A stretch of 64,000 bases of DNA, from assembly GCA_964504345.1 (NCBI GenBank), contig CAZDDX010000001.1:124001-188000 (forward strand). The letters are read 5' to 3'. Origin of the DNA: CAMDTE01 sp964504345 (GTDB lineage Bacteria; Bacteroidota; Bacteroidia; Flavobacteriales; Schleiferiaceae). A model generated the notes under the pieces. It worked only from the letters and a program-made list of their open reading frames with translations. It was not told where the DNA came from and did not search any database. Positions within the stretch are counted from its first letter, which is position 1. Every line of letters begins with the position of its first letter. Position numbers and translations under genes: made by a program. Of this stretch, positions 49,553 through 58,326 are shown piece after piece.

Positions 49553-50409
49553 GGGGTAAAGATACCGAGCCACTGCGCGTCCACAAAGCGGGATTTTCCA
49601 AAAATATCCGCACGAATTTCCGGTGCGGACCATCCCGGCCTAGACACCAATTGAGCAACTTCCGCAGTAAAATCCGTGTGGCATTCCACAGACCACCACC
49701 CCCCGGGACGCAACAAGCGCTCGCCCCACTCCACCAACGAGCGGTAAAATAGGAGCGGATCGGTTTGTGGTACAAAGAGTGCGGTGTCGGGTTCGTAATC
49801 GCGAACGTGGCTGGCCAACAATTCTCGCTCGGTCTCCGGGATGTACGGCGGGTTGGAAAGCAGCAAATCCAGGGAGGCGATAGCCGACGGCGGAGGGGCC
49901 AATGCATCGGCACGAAAGGGCTGTATACCTGGGAACTGGGCGGAATTTAGGGTCAACCACGGCCAAGCTTTCACGTCCCATTCTACGGCATATACAGTGG
50001 CTTGGGGCCAAGCCTGAGACAGTCCCGCGGCAATGCACCCGCTGCCGGAGCAAACATCCAAGGCTCGTTCCGCATGCGGGAGCCGTTGGGTCCAATCCAT
50101 AACCCAGGCCTCTGTCTCCGGACGGGGAATCAATACGCCCGGTCCAACATCCAAACGGACCCCTGCAAAATTCACCCAGCCCAGGGTGTATTGGTAGGGG
50201 ATTCCAGCGCACAATTGTTGGGTATCCAATTCCCATTGAGCGGCAAAAGCATCGGTAACGGGTTCGTGTTCGTGGAGCATCCACTGCGTTCGGGTCAGGC
50301 CCCATCGATCCTGCAACCACGCTTGCCAAATGGCGCGTGCTTCGCGTTCGTCGTGTCCGCCCGCTTGGGCCGCTGCCACAAACCTCTTTTTGGCCTCGTT
50401 GCCGTTCAT
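49549..50409 (-). CDS. prmC: Release factor glutamine methyltransferase
   Basis: 286 aa. Methylates the Gln of the GGQ motif of RF1/RF2. N-terminal helical domain, then a SAM-binding Rossmann fold with LIPRPETEAWV, DVCSGSGCIA and the catalytic LLSNPPYIPETE. The start at MNGNEAKKRF avoids running into the divergent ribD. First gene of the long prmC-ligA-DUF6913-dapA-GT chain with 4-nt overlaps. Confidence 0.95.
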   Translation of the reverse strand: MNGNEAKKRFVAAAQAGGHDEREARAIWQAWLQDRWGLTRTQWMLHEHEPVTDAFAAQWELDTQQLCAGIPYQYTLGWVNFAGVRLDVGPGVLIPRPETEAWVMDWTQRLPHAERALDVCSGSGCIAAGLSQAWPQATVYAVEWDVKAWPWLTLNSAQFPGIQPFRADALAPPPSAIASLDLLLSNPPYIPETERELLASHVRDYEPDTALFVPQTDPLLFYRSLVEWGERLLRPGGWWSVECHTDFTAEVAQLVSRPGWSAPEIRADIFGKSRFVDAQWLGIFTP

Positions 50410-50415
50410 CTGCAG

Positions 50416-50423
50416 TAACTTTG
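50416..50423 (+). promoter_or_regulatory. TAnnTTTG -7 element of ribD
   Basis: TAACTTTG, 4 nt before the ribD ATG at 50428, in the 18-bp gap between prmC and ribD. Leaderless-type spacing. Confidence 0.55.
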
Positions 50424-50427
50424 CTGC

Positions 50428-51471
50428 ATGCAATCTACCCCTGCCGCAGACCGCAAAGGTATGCTCCGCGCCGCGGAGTTGGCCGTGCGCGCTTTGGGGC
50501 ATACGTCGCCCAATCCGGTAGTGGGTTGCTGTTTGGTGTACTTACCGGGACAACCCAACGAGCGCTTGCTGGCGGAGGGTTTTCACCGACGTTCGGGGGA
50601 TTTGCATGCGGAGGCTGCTGCCTTGGCTGCCCTTTCCCCTGCAGACCGATTGCTCTTGCCGCAAACTACGGCCTACGTAACGCTGGAACCCTGTGCACAC
50701 CACGGCAAAACCCCGCCCTGCGCGGATGCCCTGGTGTCCGCCGGAATAGGACGGGTGGTGTACGGCACAGAAGATCCGGATCCACGGGTTTCAGGAAATG
50801 GTTTGCGGCGTTTGGAAGCAGCCGGTGTGGCGGTGGAAGCTGCAGCCCCTGAGCTGCAAGACTGGTGCCGTTGGGTCAACCGTCGATTTCTGGTTTCGGT
50901 GGAAGAAAAAAGGCCCTATTTAGTATTGAAATGGGCTCAAACCCCGACGGGCGGTATGGATGCTGCCCGAACCCCAGAACATCCGGGCCCCTACCCCGTT
51001 TCGTCTCCGGAAGCACAGGTTGTGGTGCACCAATGGCGGGCGGAGGAAGACGCCATCCTGGTGGGCGCACGAACTTGGGATTTGGACCGACCGCAGTTGA
51101 ATGCGCGCTTGGTGGGCGGTCGCGCTCCCCGTCGGTTGGTGCTGGGCACTCCTTCCACTACTTTACCGCCAGACGTTCTCTGCTTCGCCACGCCAGAAGA
51201 CGCCTTCGCGTGGTGCACCAAAAATGGAATTCGCTCGGTGCTTGTGGAAGGGGGCTCTTCGGTTTTGGCATCTTTTTTGCGCGCTGGTTGGTGGGATGAG
51301 TTGCGGGTTTTGATTCAAGACAGGCCTTGGATTCCTTCCGTTTGGGCGCCGTCCCTACCCGAAAGTGCCCAACGCCTGACCGATTCTGAACAACTAAACC
51401 GCGGCTATCCCAAGCAATTAGGTGCCACAGTGTGTCGCGTATACCTTCGTAAAACAGACCCCGCTGATTAA
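50428..51471 (+). CDS. ribD: Bifunctional riboflavin deaminase/reductase
   Basis: 347 aa. Deaminates and reduces the early pyrimidine intermediate in riboflavin synthesis. N-terminal deaminase domain with zinc motif HAEAAAL and PCAHHGKTPPC, C-terminal reductase domain (LKWAQTPTGGMDAA, VLVEGGSSVLASFL). Divergent from prmC. The metallopeptidase gene follows after 6 bp. Confidence 0.96.
   Translation: MQSTPAADRKGMLRAAELAVRALGHTSPNPVVGCCLVYLPGQPNERLLAEGFHRRSGDLHAEAAALAALSPADRLLLPQTTAYVTLEPCAHHGKTPPCADALVSAGIGRVVYGTEDPDPRVSGNGLRRLEAAGVAVEAAAPELQDWCRWVNRRFLVSVEEKRPYLVLKWAQTPTGGMDAARTPEHPGPYPVSSPEAQVVVHQWRAEEDAILVGARTWDLDRPQLNARLVGGRAPRRLVLGTPSTTLPPDVLCFATPEDAFAWCTKNGIRSVLVEGGSSVLASFLRAGWWDELRVLIQDRPWIPSVWAPSLPESAQRLTDSEQLNRGYPKQLGATVCRVYLRKTDPAD
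50454..50461 (-). promoter_or_regulatory. Possible -7 element of prmC
   Basis: TACCTTTG on the minus strand, 44 nt upstream of the prmC ATG, located inside the first codons of ribD. No -33 TTG at the expected distance. Confidence 0.35.
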
Positions 51472-51477
51472 TTTACC

Positions 51478-53211
51478 ATGCAGTCCATCCGCATTCTTTT
51501 CATCGTTGGATTAGTCTTATTTGCACCATCCGTCCTATTGGGACAGATTTATTATCCGGACGCCCCCCTTGAGTCCCGCACGGACGAAGCAACGCATGCT
51601 TGGTTGACCCATCGTCTCCCCTTGCCTCAGGGTTGGACCTACCGCCTGGAACACCAGGAACAAACGCCAACGGCTAACTACCGGCTGTACGGTGTTTATG
51701 CCGGCGCGGTGCCTGCGTTTGGACTGCAAGCCAACGTGTGCGTTCGCCGCAACGGTCAAGTTGTTTCTGTTGTTGCGCCTTACTACCCCCGGGCGGAGCA
51801 ACTGCCTACACCGCTCTGGAAACCTGAACCGTCGGACGAAAATACTCCGGTATATTTCTATGACGAAAACGCGAAAACGTGGCTGACCGCTAGGCAAAAC
51901 CGGGAGCGCACTTCCGTACCCGAGCACCGCTGGTGGGAGCGTTTTGTGGACGACCAAACCGGAGCAACGTTGTACGAACGCGACTTGTTGGTTCATTTTC
52001 AATCGGACGAACGAACTTTTCTATCGGATACCACTGTTTCAGGACTGGTTTTCGATCCAGATCCACTCACTAAGGCCGGAGTTACCTACGGCGGGCAGTA
52101 CGTGGACCTCAACGACGCCAATGCAGCCGTTTTGGATCCCTTGCGGGTAAACAAGAGCTTCAAAGCTTCCTGGACCGGCACCCAATTCATCTTGAGCTCT
52201 GGAGCCGTGGTTATTCAAGACTTTGACCCGCCTACCTCCGCACCCGCAACCTCCAGCACCTCGTCTTTTGCGTTTTCCCGCACGGACAACCGCTTTGAGG
52301 ACGTCAACGCGTTTTACCACATCCAATCGATCAAAAACCACACCTCTGCGTTGGGTTTTACGGCCGTCCCCTATGCGATCCCCGTAGATCCGCACGCAAT
52401 CAACGGCCAAGACAACAGCTTTTTTGATTGGAGTACCACCCCCCCGCGCCTCTACTTTGGCGAAGGCGGCGTGGACGATGCAGAAGACGCGGACGTGGTG
52501 GTGCACGAATACGGCCACGCCATTTCCCAAGCCATCGTGCCCAATACCAATTTTGGCGACGAACGCAGTTCCTTGGACGAAGCGTTTGGCGATTATTGGG
52601 CGGTTAGTTATTCCCGACACCTCAACAACTATGGCTGGCAGCGTGTTTTTGGCTGGGACGGCCACAACGAATTCTGGAGCGGTAGATCTGCGCAAAACGC
52701 AACCCAAAAAATGTATCCGGGCCTTTCGTTCTTCAACATTTACGCGCACACCAATGTATTTGTGGACGCCTTAATGCGCAGTTGGCCGCACGTGGGACGC
52801 AACGAAATGGACGCCTTGGTACTGGAAAGTGCTCACCAGTGGGCGTCCGGTATGTCCTACCGAACCGCTGCGGAATTGGTTTTGCAGGCAGACACCTTGC
52901 GAAACAACGGATCCAACGCTTGGCGATTGCACCGGGACTTTGCCACGTGGCAAATATTAATGCCCAAGGTATCTGATGAAGAGCTCACTACTGCTTTCTC
53001 GCGGTATGCCTGGGCTACGGAGGAAGGCTTCGTAGCCACCACGCCTATGGAGGTAACCTGCTCCGACCTCAGCGGACGAAACTTAGGAACAGTTCGTGTT
53101 GAAGAAGGCCTGCACAACCTTCGGGCGCTTTGGAACGTACCCCCAGGAACGTATCTGTTGCTTTGGGAAGCCAATGGAGCAAACGGGCATTTCCGCTGGT
53201 CTGGCTTTTAA
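51478..53211 (+). CDS. Secreted gluzincin-type metallopeptidase, probable type IX secretion cargo
   Basis: 577 aa. Signal peptide (ILFIVGLVLFAPSVLLGQ), a pro-region, then a zinc-protease core: HEYGH (His343, Glu344, His347) and DEAFGDYW with Glu368 twenty-one residues later, the spacing of M4/M36-type gluzincins. The C-terminal 60 residues (CSDLSGRNLGTVRVEEG, PPGTYLLLWEANG) resemble a type A C-terminal sorting domain of the type IX secretion system, so the protein is probably exported across the outer membrane. The peptidase family cannot be named safely; overall identity to M36 appears low. Only 6 bp after ribD, so possibly co-transcribed. Confidence 0.78.
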   Translation: MQSIRILFIVGLVLFAPSVLLGQIYYPDAPLESRTDEATHAWLTHRLPLPQGWTYRLEHQEQTPTANYRLYGVYAGAVPAFGLQANVCVRRNGQVVSVVAPYYPRAEQLPTPLWKPEPSDENTPVYFYDENAKTWLTARQNRERTSVPEHRWWERFVDDQTGATLYERDLLVHFQSDERTFLSDTTVSGLVFDPDPLTKAGVTYGGQYVDLNDANAAVLDPLRVNKSFKASWTGTQFILSSGAVVIQDFDPPTSAPATSSTSSFAFSRTDNRFEDVNAFYHIQSIKNHTSALGFTAVPYAIPVDPHAINGQDNSFFDWSTTPPRLYFGEGGVDDAEDADVVVHEYGHAISQAIVPNTNFGDERSSLDEAFGDYWAVSYSRHLNNYGWQRVFGWDGHNEFWSGRSAQNATQKMYPGLSFFNIYAHTNVFVDALMRSWPHVGRNEMDALVLESAHQWASGMSYRTAAELVLQADTLRNNGSNAWRLHRDFATWQILMPKVSDEELTTAFSRYAWATEEGFVATTPMEVTCSDLSGRNLGTVRVEEGLHNLRALWNVPPGTYLLLWEANGANGHFRWSGF

Positions 53212-53218
53212 CCGCCTT

Positions 53219-53641
53219 TTATTCCGCTGAGCTTTCTGGAAAGTACGGCCGCATTGCGTTCAATACGGAATCAGGGGCCAGCTTAGGCCTTCCGGTGTCC
53301 GTATGGGCAAATACCAATTCGACGGTTGCCAGAGTGAGCCGCTCACCGTTGGGTCCCAAAACCTCGTGGTGGAACTCCAAACGGGTACCCGGCAACTTTT
53401 CTACCCGGGTCATCAAAGTGAGTAACTCGTCGTACCGAGCGGGACGGATGTACTTAACGTTTAGGTTCAATACGGGGAGCATGGTGCCCGAGTCTTCCAA
53501 CTCTTTGTAGCTCAAACCCAGTGCCCGCAACCATTCCACACGGCCTACCTCAAAGTAGGTAGGGTAGTTTCCGTAGTAAACGTATCCCATGCGGTCCGTC
53601 TCGGCGTACCGAACGCGAATTTTCGTACTGTGCGAAATCAT
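53219..53641 (-). CDS. Acyl-CoA thioesterase, 4HBT/YbgC family
   Basis: 140 aa, hot-dog fold. KIRVRYAETDRMGYVYYGNYPTYFEVGRVEWLR contains the catalytic Asp of the YbgC/4-hydroxybenzoyl-CoA thioesterase group. Probably hydrolyses short acyl-CoA or acyl-ACP thioesters. The ATG at 53641 (MISHSTKIRV) is preferred to one six codons upstream. Divergent from dnaA, a neighbourhood seen in other Bacteroidota. Confidence 0.88.
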   Translation of the reverse strand: MISHSTKIRVRYAETDRMGYVYYGNYPTYFEVGRVEWLRALGLSYKELEDSGTMLPVLNLNVKYIRPARYDELLTLMTRVEKLPGTRLEFHHEVLGPNGERLTLATVELVFAHTDTGRPKLAPDSVLNAMRPYFPESSAE

Positions 53642-53855
53642 TAGTACGCTGTATATCAATTATTTAAAACAAAAACACTGGCCTCCGCAAGGATCTTGTT
53701 CACATTCTCTTTACACAAAAAAAAACCTAAAATCAAGGGGTTAAACATTTTTTTAATGGCAAATTTATTGACAGCTTTGTGACATCAAAACGACCCCCCG
53801 GAATTGGCAAGGTGCCACCCTTCGGAAGTCCAAATGTACTAAGAGAACACCCCCT
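53642..53855. other. AT-rich leader region between thioesterase gene and dnaA
   Basis: 214 bp, AT-rich on the left and middle (runs of A and T around 53705-53760). No TTATCCACA-type DnaA box was found, so there is no evidence for an origin here. CAGCTTTG at about 53773-53780 is one base off the -7 consensus and might serve dnaA. Confidence 0.5.
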
Positions 53856-55289
53856 ATGGAACGGAGCGCCGAAGCCGTTTGGAAGAATTGTTTGTCCTTT
53901 ATCGAGGACAACATCACGCCACAAGCATTTACCACGTGGTTCCTTCCCATCAAGGCGCTTAAGTTGCAAGGTAAAGTGATTACCGTTCAAGTTCCTTCCA
54001 AATTTACCTACGAGTGGTTGGAAGCCCACTACATCAAGCTTCTGAAAAGCGCCATCACCAAAGAATTGGGTGAAGATGCCAAGTTGGTGTATTCCATTGT
54101 AATGGAAAACACCTACGGGAATACGGAGCCGCAAACGTTGAAAATCCCTTCAACCAACCGGGCACCCATTCAAAATCCACACGTTTCCATGCCGGTGGAA
54201 ATTGGCGGTGTTGAAGGCATTCGCAATCCTTTTGTGATTCCTGGCCTGAAGAAGGTTCACGTTGAAAGTCAGTTGAACCCCAACTACACGTTTGACAACT
54301 ACATCGAAGGAGATTGCAATCGTTTGGCTCGGTCTGCCGGCTATGCCGTGGCGAATAAGCCCGGAGGAACCTCCTTCAACCCGTTGCTGATTTACGGTGG
54401 CGTAGGATTGGGCAAAACCCATTTGGCGCACTCCATCGGGATCGAAATCAAAGACCGCTACCCGGAGAAGACGGTTCTGTACGTTTCCGCGGAGCGGTTC
54501 ACGCAGCAATTCATCGACTCGATTCGGAACAACACCAAGAACGATTTTGTGCACTTCTACCAAATGATCGACGTATTGATCATGGACGACGTGCAGTCCT
54601 TTAGCGGTAAAGAAAAGACGCAAGACGTTTTCTTTGAGATTTTCAACCACCTCCACCAAAGCGGAAAGCAAGTGGTTTTGACCTCAGACCGTGCTCCCGT
54701 TGATCTACAGGGCATGGAGCAGCGTCTGCTTTCCCGCTTCAAGTGGGGATTAAGTGCTGACTTGCAAAAGCCTGATTTAGAGACTCGAATTGCTATTTTG
54801 CGCAAAAAACTCTACACCGACGGCATCGAGATGCCCGAGGACGTAGTGGAATACCTGGCCTACTCCATTCACTCCAGCGTGCGTGAGTTGGAAGGGGCAC
54901 TCATTTCCTTGTTAGCTCAGTCTTCTTTGAACAAAAAGAAGATTACGGTTGAGTTGGCGAAGCAGATGATCGACAAGTTCGTCAAGAACACATCGCGCGA
55001 GCTGAGCATCGACTACATCCAGAAGGTGGTTTGCGATTATTTTGACATGCCTACGGAGCTTCTTAAGAGCAAAACCCGTAAACGCGAAATCGTTCAAGCC
55101 CGTCAATTGACCATGTTCTTTGCCAAGCAATTGACAAAGAGTTCGTTGGCCACCATTGGTGCACAATGCGGAAACAAGGACCACGCCACCGTGCTGCACG
55201 CTTGCCGTACGGTCAATAACCTGTCGGAAACCGACAAGCGCTTCCGCACGTACGTGGATGAATTGCGCAAAAAACTGACCTTGGCTTAA
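53856..55289 (+). CDS. dnaA: Chromosomal replication initiator protein DnaA
   Basis: 477 aa. Domain I (AVWKNCLSFIEDNITPQAFTTWF), a short linker domain II, AAA+ domain III with Walker A GGVGLGKTHLAHSIG and Walker B VLIMDDVQSF, and DNA-binding domain IV with CGNKDHATVLHACRTV. Complete. The stop codon is directly followed by the GTG start of the methyltransferase gene. Confidence 0.98.
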   Translation: MERSAEAVWKNCLSFIEDNITPQAFTTWFLPIKALKLQGKVITVQVPSKFTYEWLEAHYIKLLKSAITKELGEDAKLVYSIVMENTYGNTEPQTLKIPSTNRAPIQNPHVSMPVEIGGVEGIRNPFVIPGLKKVHVESQLNPNYTFDNYIEGDCNRLARSAGYAVANKPGGTSFNPLLIYGGVGLGKTHLAHSIGIEIKDRYPEKTVLYVSAERFTQQFIDSIRNNTKNDFVHFYQMIDVLIMDDVQSFSGKEKTQDVFFEIFNHLHQSGKQVVLTSDRAPVDLQGMEQRLLSRFKWGLSADLQKPDLETRIAILRKKLYTDGIEMPEDVVEYLAYSIHSSVRELEGALISLLAQSSLNKKKITVELAKQMIDKFVKNTSRELSIDYIQKVVCDYFDMPTELLKSKTRKREIVQARQLTMFFAKQLTKSSLATIGAQCGNKDHATVLHACRTVNNLSETDKRFRTYVDELRKKLTLA

Positions 55290-56009
55290 GTGCTTCTGCT
55301 GGCCCCCACTTTCTTGGGGCCTGCCCCGGCGTCGGACCTTTTCCCGCAAAAACTGCTGGACGCTGTTTCTTCCGCGCGCTATTTTGTGGTGGAGAACAGC
55401 AAAACGGCACGTCAACACCTCAAACTTCTTCATCCGGGAATTGTTCAGGCTGATTTGGTGGTGCACGAATTGGACAAGCACCATCCCGAACAAGGTATTC
55501 GTTCCTTTTTAACCCCCGCTGCCGCCGGCGAAACCGTGGTTTTGATGTCTGAAGCTGGCGTTCCCGGGGTGGCCGACCCCGGTGCTTTGGTGGTAGCGGA
55601 GGCACACCGGATGGGCATCCGCGTGGTTCCGCTGGTGGGTCCCTCTTCCCTATTGTTGGCACTCATGGCGAGCGGCCTGAACGGTCAACAGTTCGCGTTT
55701 AACGGTTACCTGCCCGTTGATGCAGCAGCCCGGAAAAAAGCTTGGCAAGCGTTGGAGGCGCGTTCCTCGCAGTCACCCGGCGTTCCGTCCACGCAGTTGA
55801 TCATTGAAACGCCCTACCGAAACGGGGCTACTTGGGAATCTGCCTTGTCGGCATTGCAGCCGGAAACGCGCTTGTGCGTCGCGGTAGATTTGACCCTTTC
55901 AACGGAGTGGATCTCCATGCGGACGGTGCGGGAATGGCGGACGGTGGCCGCACCCAACCTGCACAAACGACCCTGTATTTTTCTGATTCAGGCGGCTGGA
56001 CGGCGCTGA
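55290..56009 (+). CDS. RsmI-like SAM-dependent methyltransferase
   Basis: 239 aa, tetrapyrrole methylase fold. LLAPTFLGPAP at the start, VVENSKTARQHLK, VVLMSEAGVPGVADPGALVV and LVGPSSLLLALMASGLNGQQFAFNGYLPV are the motifs of RsmI, which 2'-O-methylates C1402 of 16S rRNA; the short Bacteroidota paralogue has the same fold but its target is unproven. The start is GTG at 55290, immediately after the dnaA stop; no ATG is available. Translationally coupled to dnaA. Confidence 0.87.
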   Translation: MLLLAPTFLGPAPASDLFPQKLLDAVSSARYFVVENSKTARQHLKLLHPGIVQADLVVHELDKHHPEQGIRSFLTPAAAGETVVLMSEAGVPGVADPGALVVAEAHRMGIRVVPLVGPSSLLLALMASGLNGQQFAFNGYLPVDAAARKKAWQALEARSSQSPGVPSTQLIIETPYRNGATWESALSALQPETRLCVAVDLTLSTEWISMRTVREWRTVAAPNLHKRPCIFLIQAAGRR

Positions 56010-56094
56010 AAATATCTTGCGCAGGCAATCGTTGGCAACGGTGCCGAAAACATTTTTGGGTCATTGTTAAACGAATTGGGGTATTTTTAATCCA

Positions 56095-57276
56095 ATGACC
56101 ATGATGGAATTGAAAATCACCTGCTCTAGGCTCCGGTGGGTCGCTGCGTTGGGAGCAACAGCGCTTGTGTTTGTAGGTTGTCGTCCGGAGGAACCAACGG
56201 ATCCGGTGGCGGCAGCATTGAACTTGCCCAGCGAACCCTACAACTACAGCAATCCGCAGGTTCCTGCTCATTTTGCAACAGCCAACGTCCTCAATCGGGA
56301 CAACACGCCTTTTACCAATCCAGTTACCGATCACGGCGCCACCTTAGGCCGTGTCTTGTTTTACGACAAAACCTTCAGCAAGAATCGGTCGGTATCGTGT
56401 GCTTCTTGCCACCACCAAAATTTAGGATTTGGCGATACCGCAAGGCTCAGTCGCGGATTTGCGGGTAGCCGGACCGGACGCCATTCCATGGGATTAGTCA
56501 ATTCCCGCTTTTACACCAACGGCAATTTCTTTTGGGACGAACGCGCTTCCTCCTTGGAACAACAGGTTTTGATGCCGTTTCAAGATCCTGTGGAAATGGG
56601 CATGACCTTGGATTCTTTGGTGGCGCGGGCACAACAAAAAGCTTATTATCCTCATTTGTTTGAGCAAGCATTTGGTACGACTGAAATCACGACGGACCGC
56701 ATAGCGCGTGCTTTAGCACAGTTCGTGCGCAGTATTCTGGCCTACCAAAGCCGGTACGACGCAGGACGTGCGCAGGTCAATGGACCTGCTGCAGCCTTCC
56801 CAAACTTTACCGCGCAGGAAAATCAAGGAAAAAACTTGTTCTTTGGAATAGCACCCGGTGGCGGCCCCCCGGCCCCCGGCGCGTGCGTTGGGTGCCACGG
56901 TTCTGAGGCATTCACGGCACCGGGACCTCGAAACAATGGCCTGGATCTGGCTTCTACGACGGACTTGGGACTGGGGCAAACCACTGGCAATGCGGCGCAG
57001 AATGGATTGTTTAAAGTTCCGTCTTTGCGCAGCATCGGCCTCCGTCCGCCCTACATGCACGACGGCCGTTTTAAAACGTTGGAAGAAGTGGTGGATCACT
57101 ACAGCACCGGTGTGAAAAACCACCCCAATTTATCCCCGGAATTGCGGACTCCGAACGGAACACCCTTAAACCCCAATTTCAGCCCGGCGCAAAAAGCGGC
57201 TTTGGTGGCGTTTTTGCACACCTTGTCCGACGACGCCTTGAGCAACGATCCGAGGTTCCGCAATCCGTTTAAGTGA
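56095..57276 (+). CDS. Di-haem cytochrome c peroxidase family lipoprotein
   Basis: 393 aa. Lipoprotein signal (AALGATALVFVGC), then two CxxCH haem sites at Cys102-His106 (CASCH) and Cys264-His268 (CVGCH), as in MauG/bacterial cytochrome c peroxidases. Further family features: GRVLFYDKTFSKN, NGNFFWDERASSLEQQ, and PPYMHDGRFKTLEEVVDHY. It reduces hydrogen peroxide in the periplasm or oxidises a partner protein; which of these cannot be told. Two extra ATG codons at the start make the exact first residue uncertain. Confidence 0.92.
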   Translation: MTMMELKITCSRLRWVAALGATALVFVGCRPEEPTDPVAAALNLPSEPYNYSNPQVPAHFATANVLNRDNTPFTNPVTDHGATLGRVLFYDKTFSKNRSVSCASCHHQNLGFGDTARLSRGFAGSRTGRHSMGLVNSRFYTNGNFFWDERASSLEQQVLMPFQDPVEMGMTLDSLVARAQQKAYYPHLFEQAFGTTEITTDRIARALAQFVRSILAYQSRYDAGRAQVNGPAAAFPNFTAQENQGKNLFFGIAPGGGPPAPGACVGCHGSEAFTAPGPRNNGLDLASTTDLGLGQTTGNAAQNGLFKVPSLRSIGLRPPYMHDGRFKTLEEVVDHYSTGVKNHPNLSPELRTPNGTPLNPNFSPAQKAALVAFLHTLSDDALSNDPRFRNPFK

Positions 57277-57293
57277 GGGTTTTCGGAGTTTAG

Positions 57294-58250
57294 TTAAAGT
57301 GCTGACCCATTGACGCGTCGCCACCGCTTAAACAATTGAATCACCGCAACGGGTGACTCCAAATGGGGGGTGTGCCCGTTGTGCGGTTTGATCAAAAGCG
57401 TGGAGCCGGGGATGGCACGTTGCAGTTCTACACCGGAACGCAAGGGAATTAACGCGTCGTTGGCGCCCCAAAGCAGGATTGTGGGTATTCCTTGCGGGAG
57501 TTTCATGCTGCGAATTTCTAGCTCTCGTCGCTTCAACACCCGGAGCAAGGAGCGCTGGGCGGTTGGGTTCTTTTGTTCCATGGCCTCCAATATTTTCTCA
57601 CTTAGTGCTTTGGGCAATGGAACATCTCGACTGAAGGTGAGCCGCATCAGCAGCGGTAAATCCGACGGATCCGACGGCACCAAGACGTGCTCAATGGGTT
57701 TGCCCGCTTCGCGTTCCACCGAATCCAATACGGTTCGCGGAAAGAAGGGATTGAGTGGGTCCAATAGCAATAAGGAGCGCACCCGGCTGGGGCCGGCGCG
57801 CTCCGCAAGCGTCAGCGCCACCAACCCGCCATACGAATGCCCCGCCAATCGAAAACGTTTAATACCCACATGGCGGAGTAAATCCAGGAGTCGATCTGCT
57901 TGATCCGACGGCATTAGGGCCGTATCTGCGCCATTGCTTTGCCCAAAAAAGAGCATGTCTGGAATCAAAACATAGGAGGAGTCGGCCAAAGCTAGGGCCT
58001 GAGGCTCCCATTGCGCTGCCGGAAAGGGCCCAAAGCCGTGCACCAACACCACGGTATCTGGCCCCTGTCCCAAGGAGCGGTAGTAAAGGGTGTCCGTACC
58101 CTGTACGTAGGCGTAGCGGCGGGACCCCGCCCAGTCGTACACCCCCTCCGTAGAACGCGTAACGGCCTCCTTGGGTTGGCAGGAGGTACTAACGCAGGCG
58201 AACGCCAGCAGCACCAAGGCGAGACTGAAAGGAATAGAGGCTTGCTTCAT
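57294..58250 (-). CDS. Alpha/beta hydrolase, predicted lipoprotein
   Basis: 318 aa. Lipoprotein signal (SLALVLLAFACVSTSC) followed by an alpha/beta hydrolase fold: oxyanion region VVLVHGFGPFP, nucleophile Ser in LAGHSYGG, Asp in LLWGANDALIP and His in KPHNGHTPHLESP. Probably a membrane-anchored esterase or peptidase facing the periplasm. Substrate unknown. Convergent with the peroxidase gene and divergent from mnmE. Confidence 0.88.
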   Translation of the reverse strand: MKQASIPFSLALVLLAFACVSTSCQPKEAVTRSTEGVYDWAGSRRYAYVQGTDTLYYRSLGQGPDTVVLVHGFGPFPAAQWEPQALALADSSYVLIPDMLFFGQSNGADTALMPSDQADRLLDLLRHVGIKRFRLAGHSYGGLVALTLAERAGPSRVRSLLLLDPLNPFFPRTVLDSVEREAGKPIEHVLVPSDPSDLPLLMRLTFSRDVPLPKALSEKILEAMEQKNPTAQRSLLRVLKRRELEIRSMKLPQGIPTILLWGANDALIPLRSGVELQRAIPGSTLLIKPHNGHTPHLESPVAVIQLFKRWRRVNGSAL

Positions 58251-58314
58251 CGGTACTTAAATATACGTCCTTCTGTGCACGCATTGCACCCTTTCGTCGC
58301 CGCGCGAACCACCC

Positions 58315-58322
58315 TACCTTTG
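58315..58322 (+). promoter_or_regulatory. TAnnTTTG -7 element of mnmE
   Basis: TACCTTTG, 4 nt before the mnmE ATG at 58327. Leaderless-type spacing. Confidence 0.55.
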
Positions 58323-58326
58323 CCTC

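Noticed and set aside
52039..52749. Minus-strand ORF of 236 codons opposite the metallopeptidase
   Set aside because: Shadow of the HEYGH peptidase; Val/Gly/His-rich composition typical of antisense frames.
53642..53855. Possible replication origin upstream of dnaA
   Set aside because: AT-rich but no DnaA boxes or repeated 9-mers found; dnaA is often not at the origin in Bacteroidota.
57325..57337. TTAAACAA in the alpha/beta hydrolase gene, also around 61000 and 36430
   Set aside because: Single half-sites within coding sequence, preceded by C instead of A/G and without the second arm.
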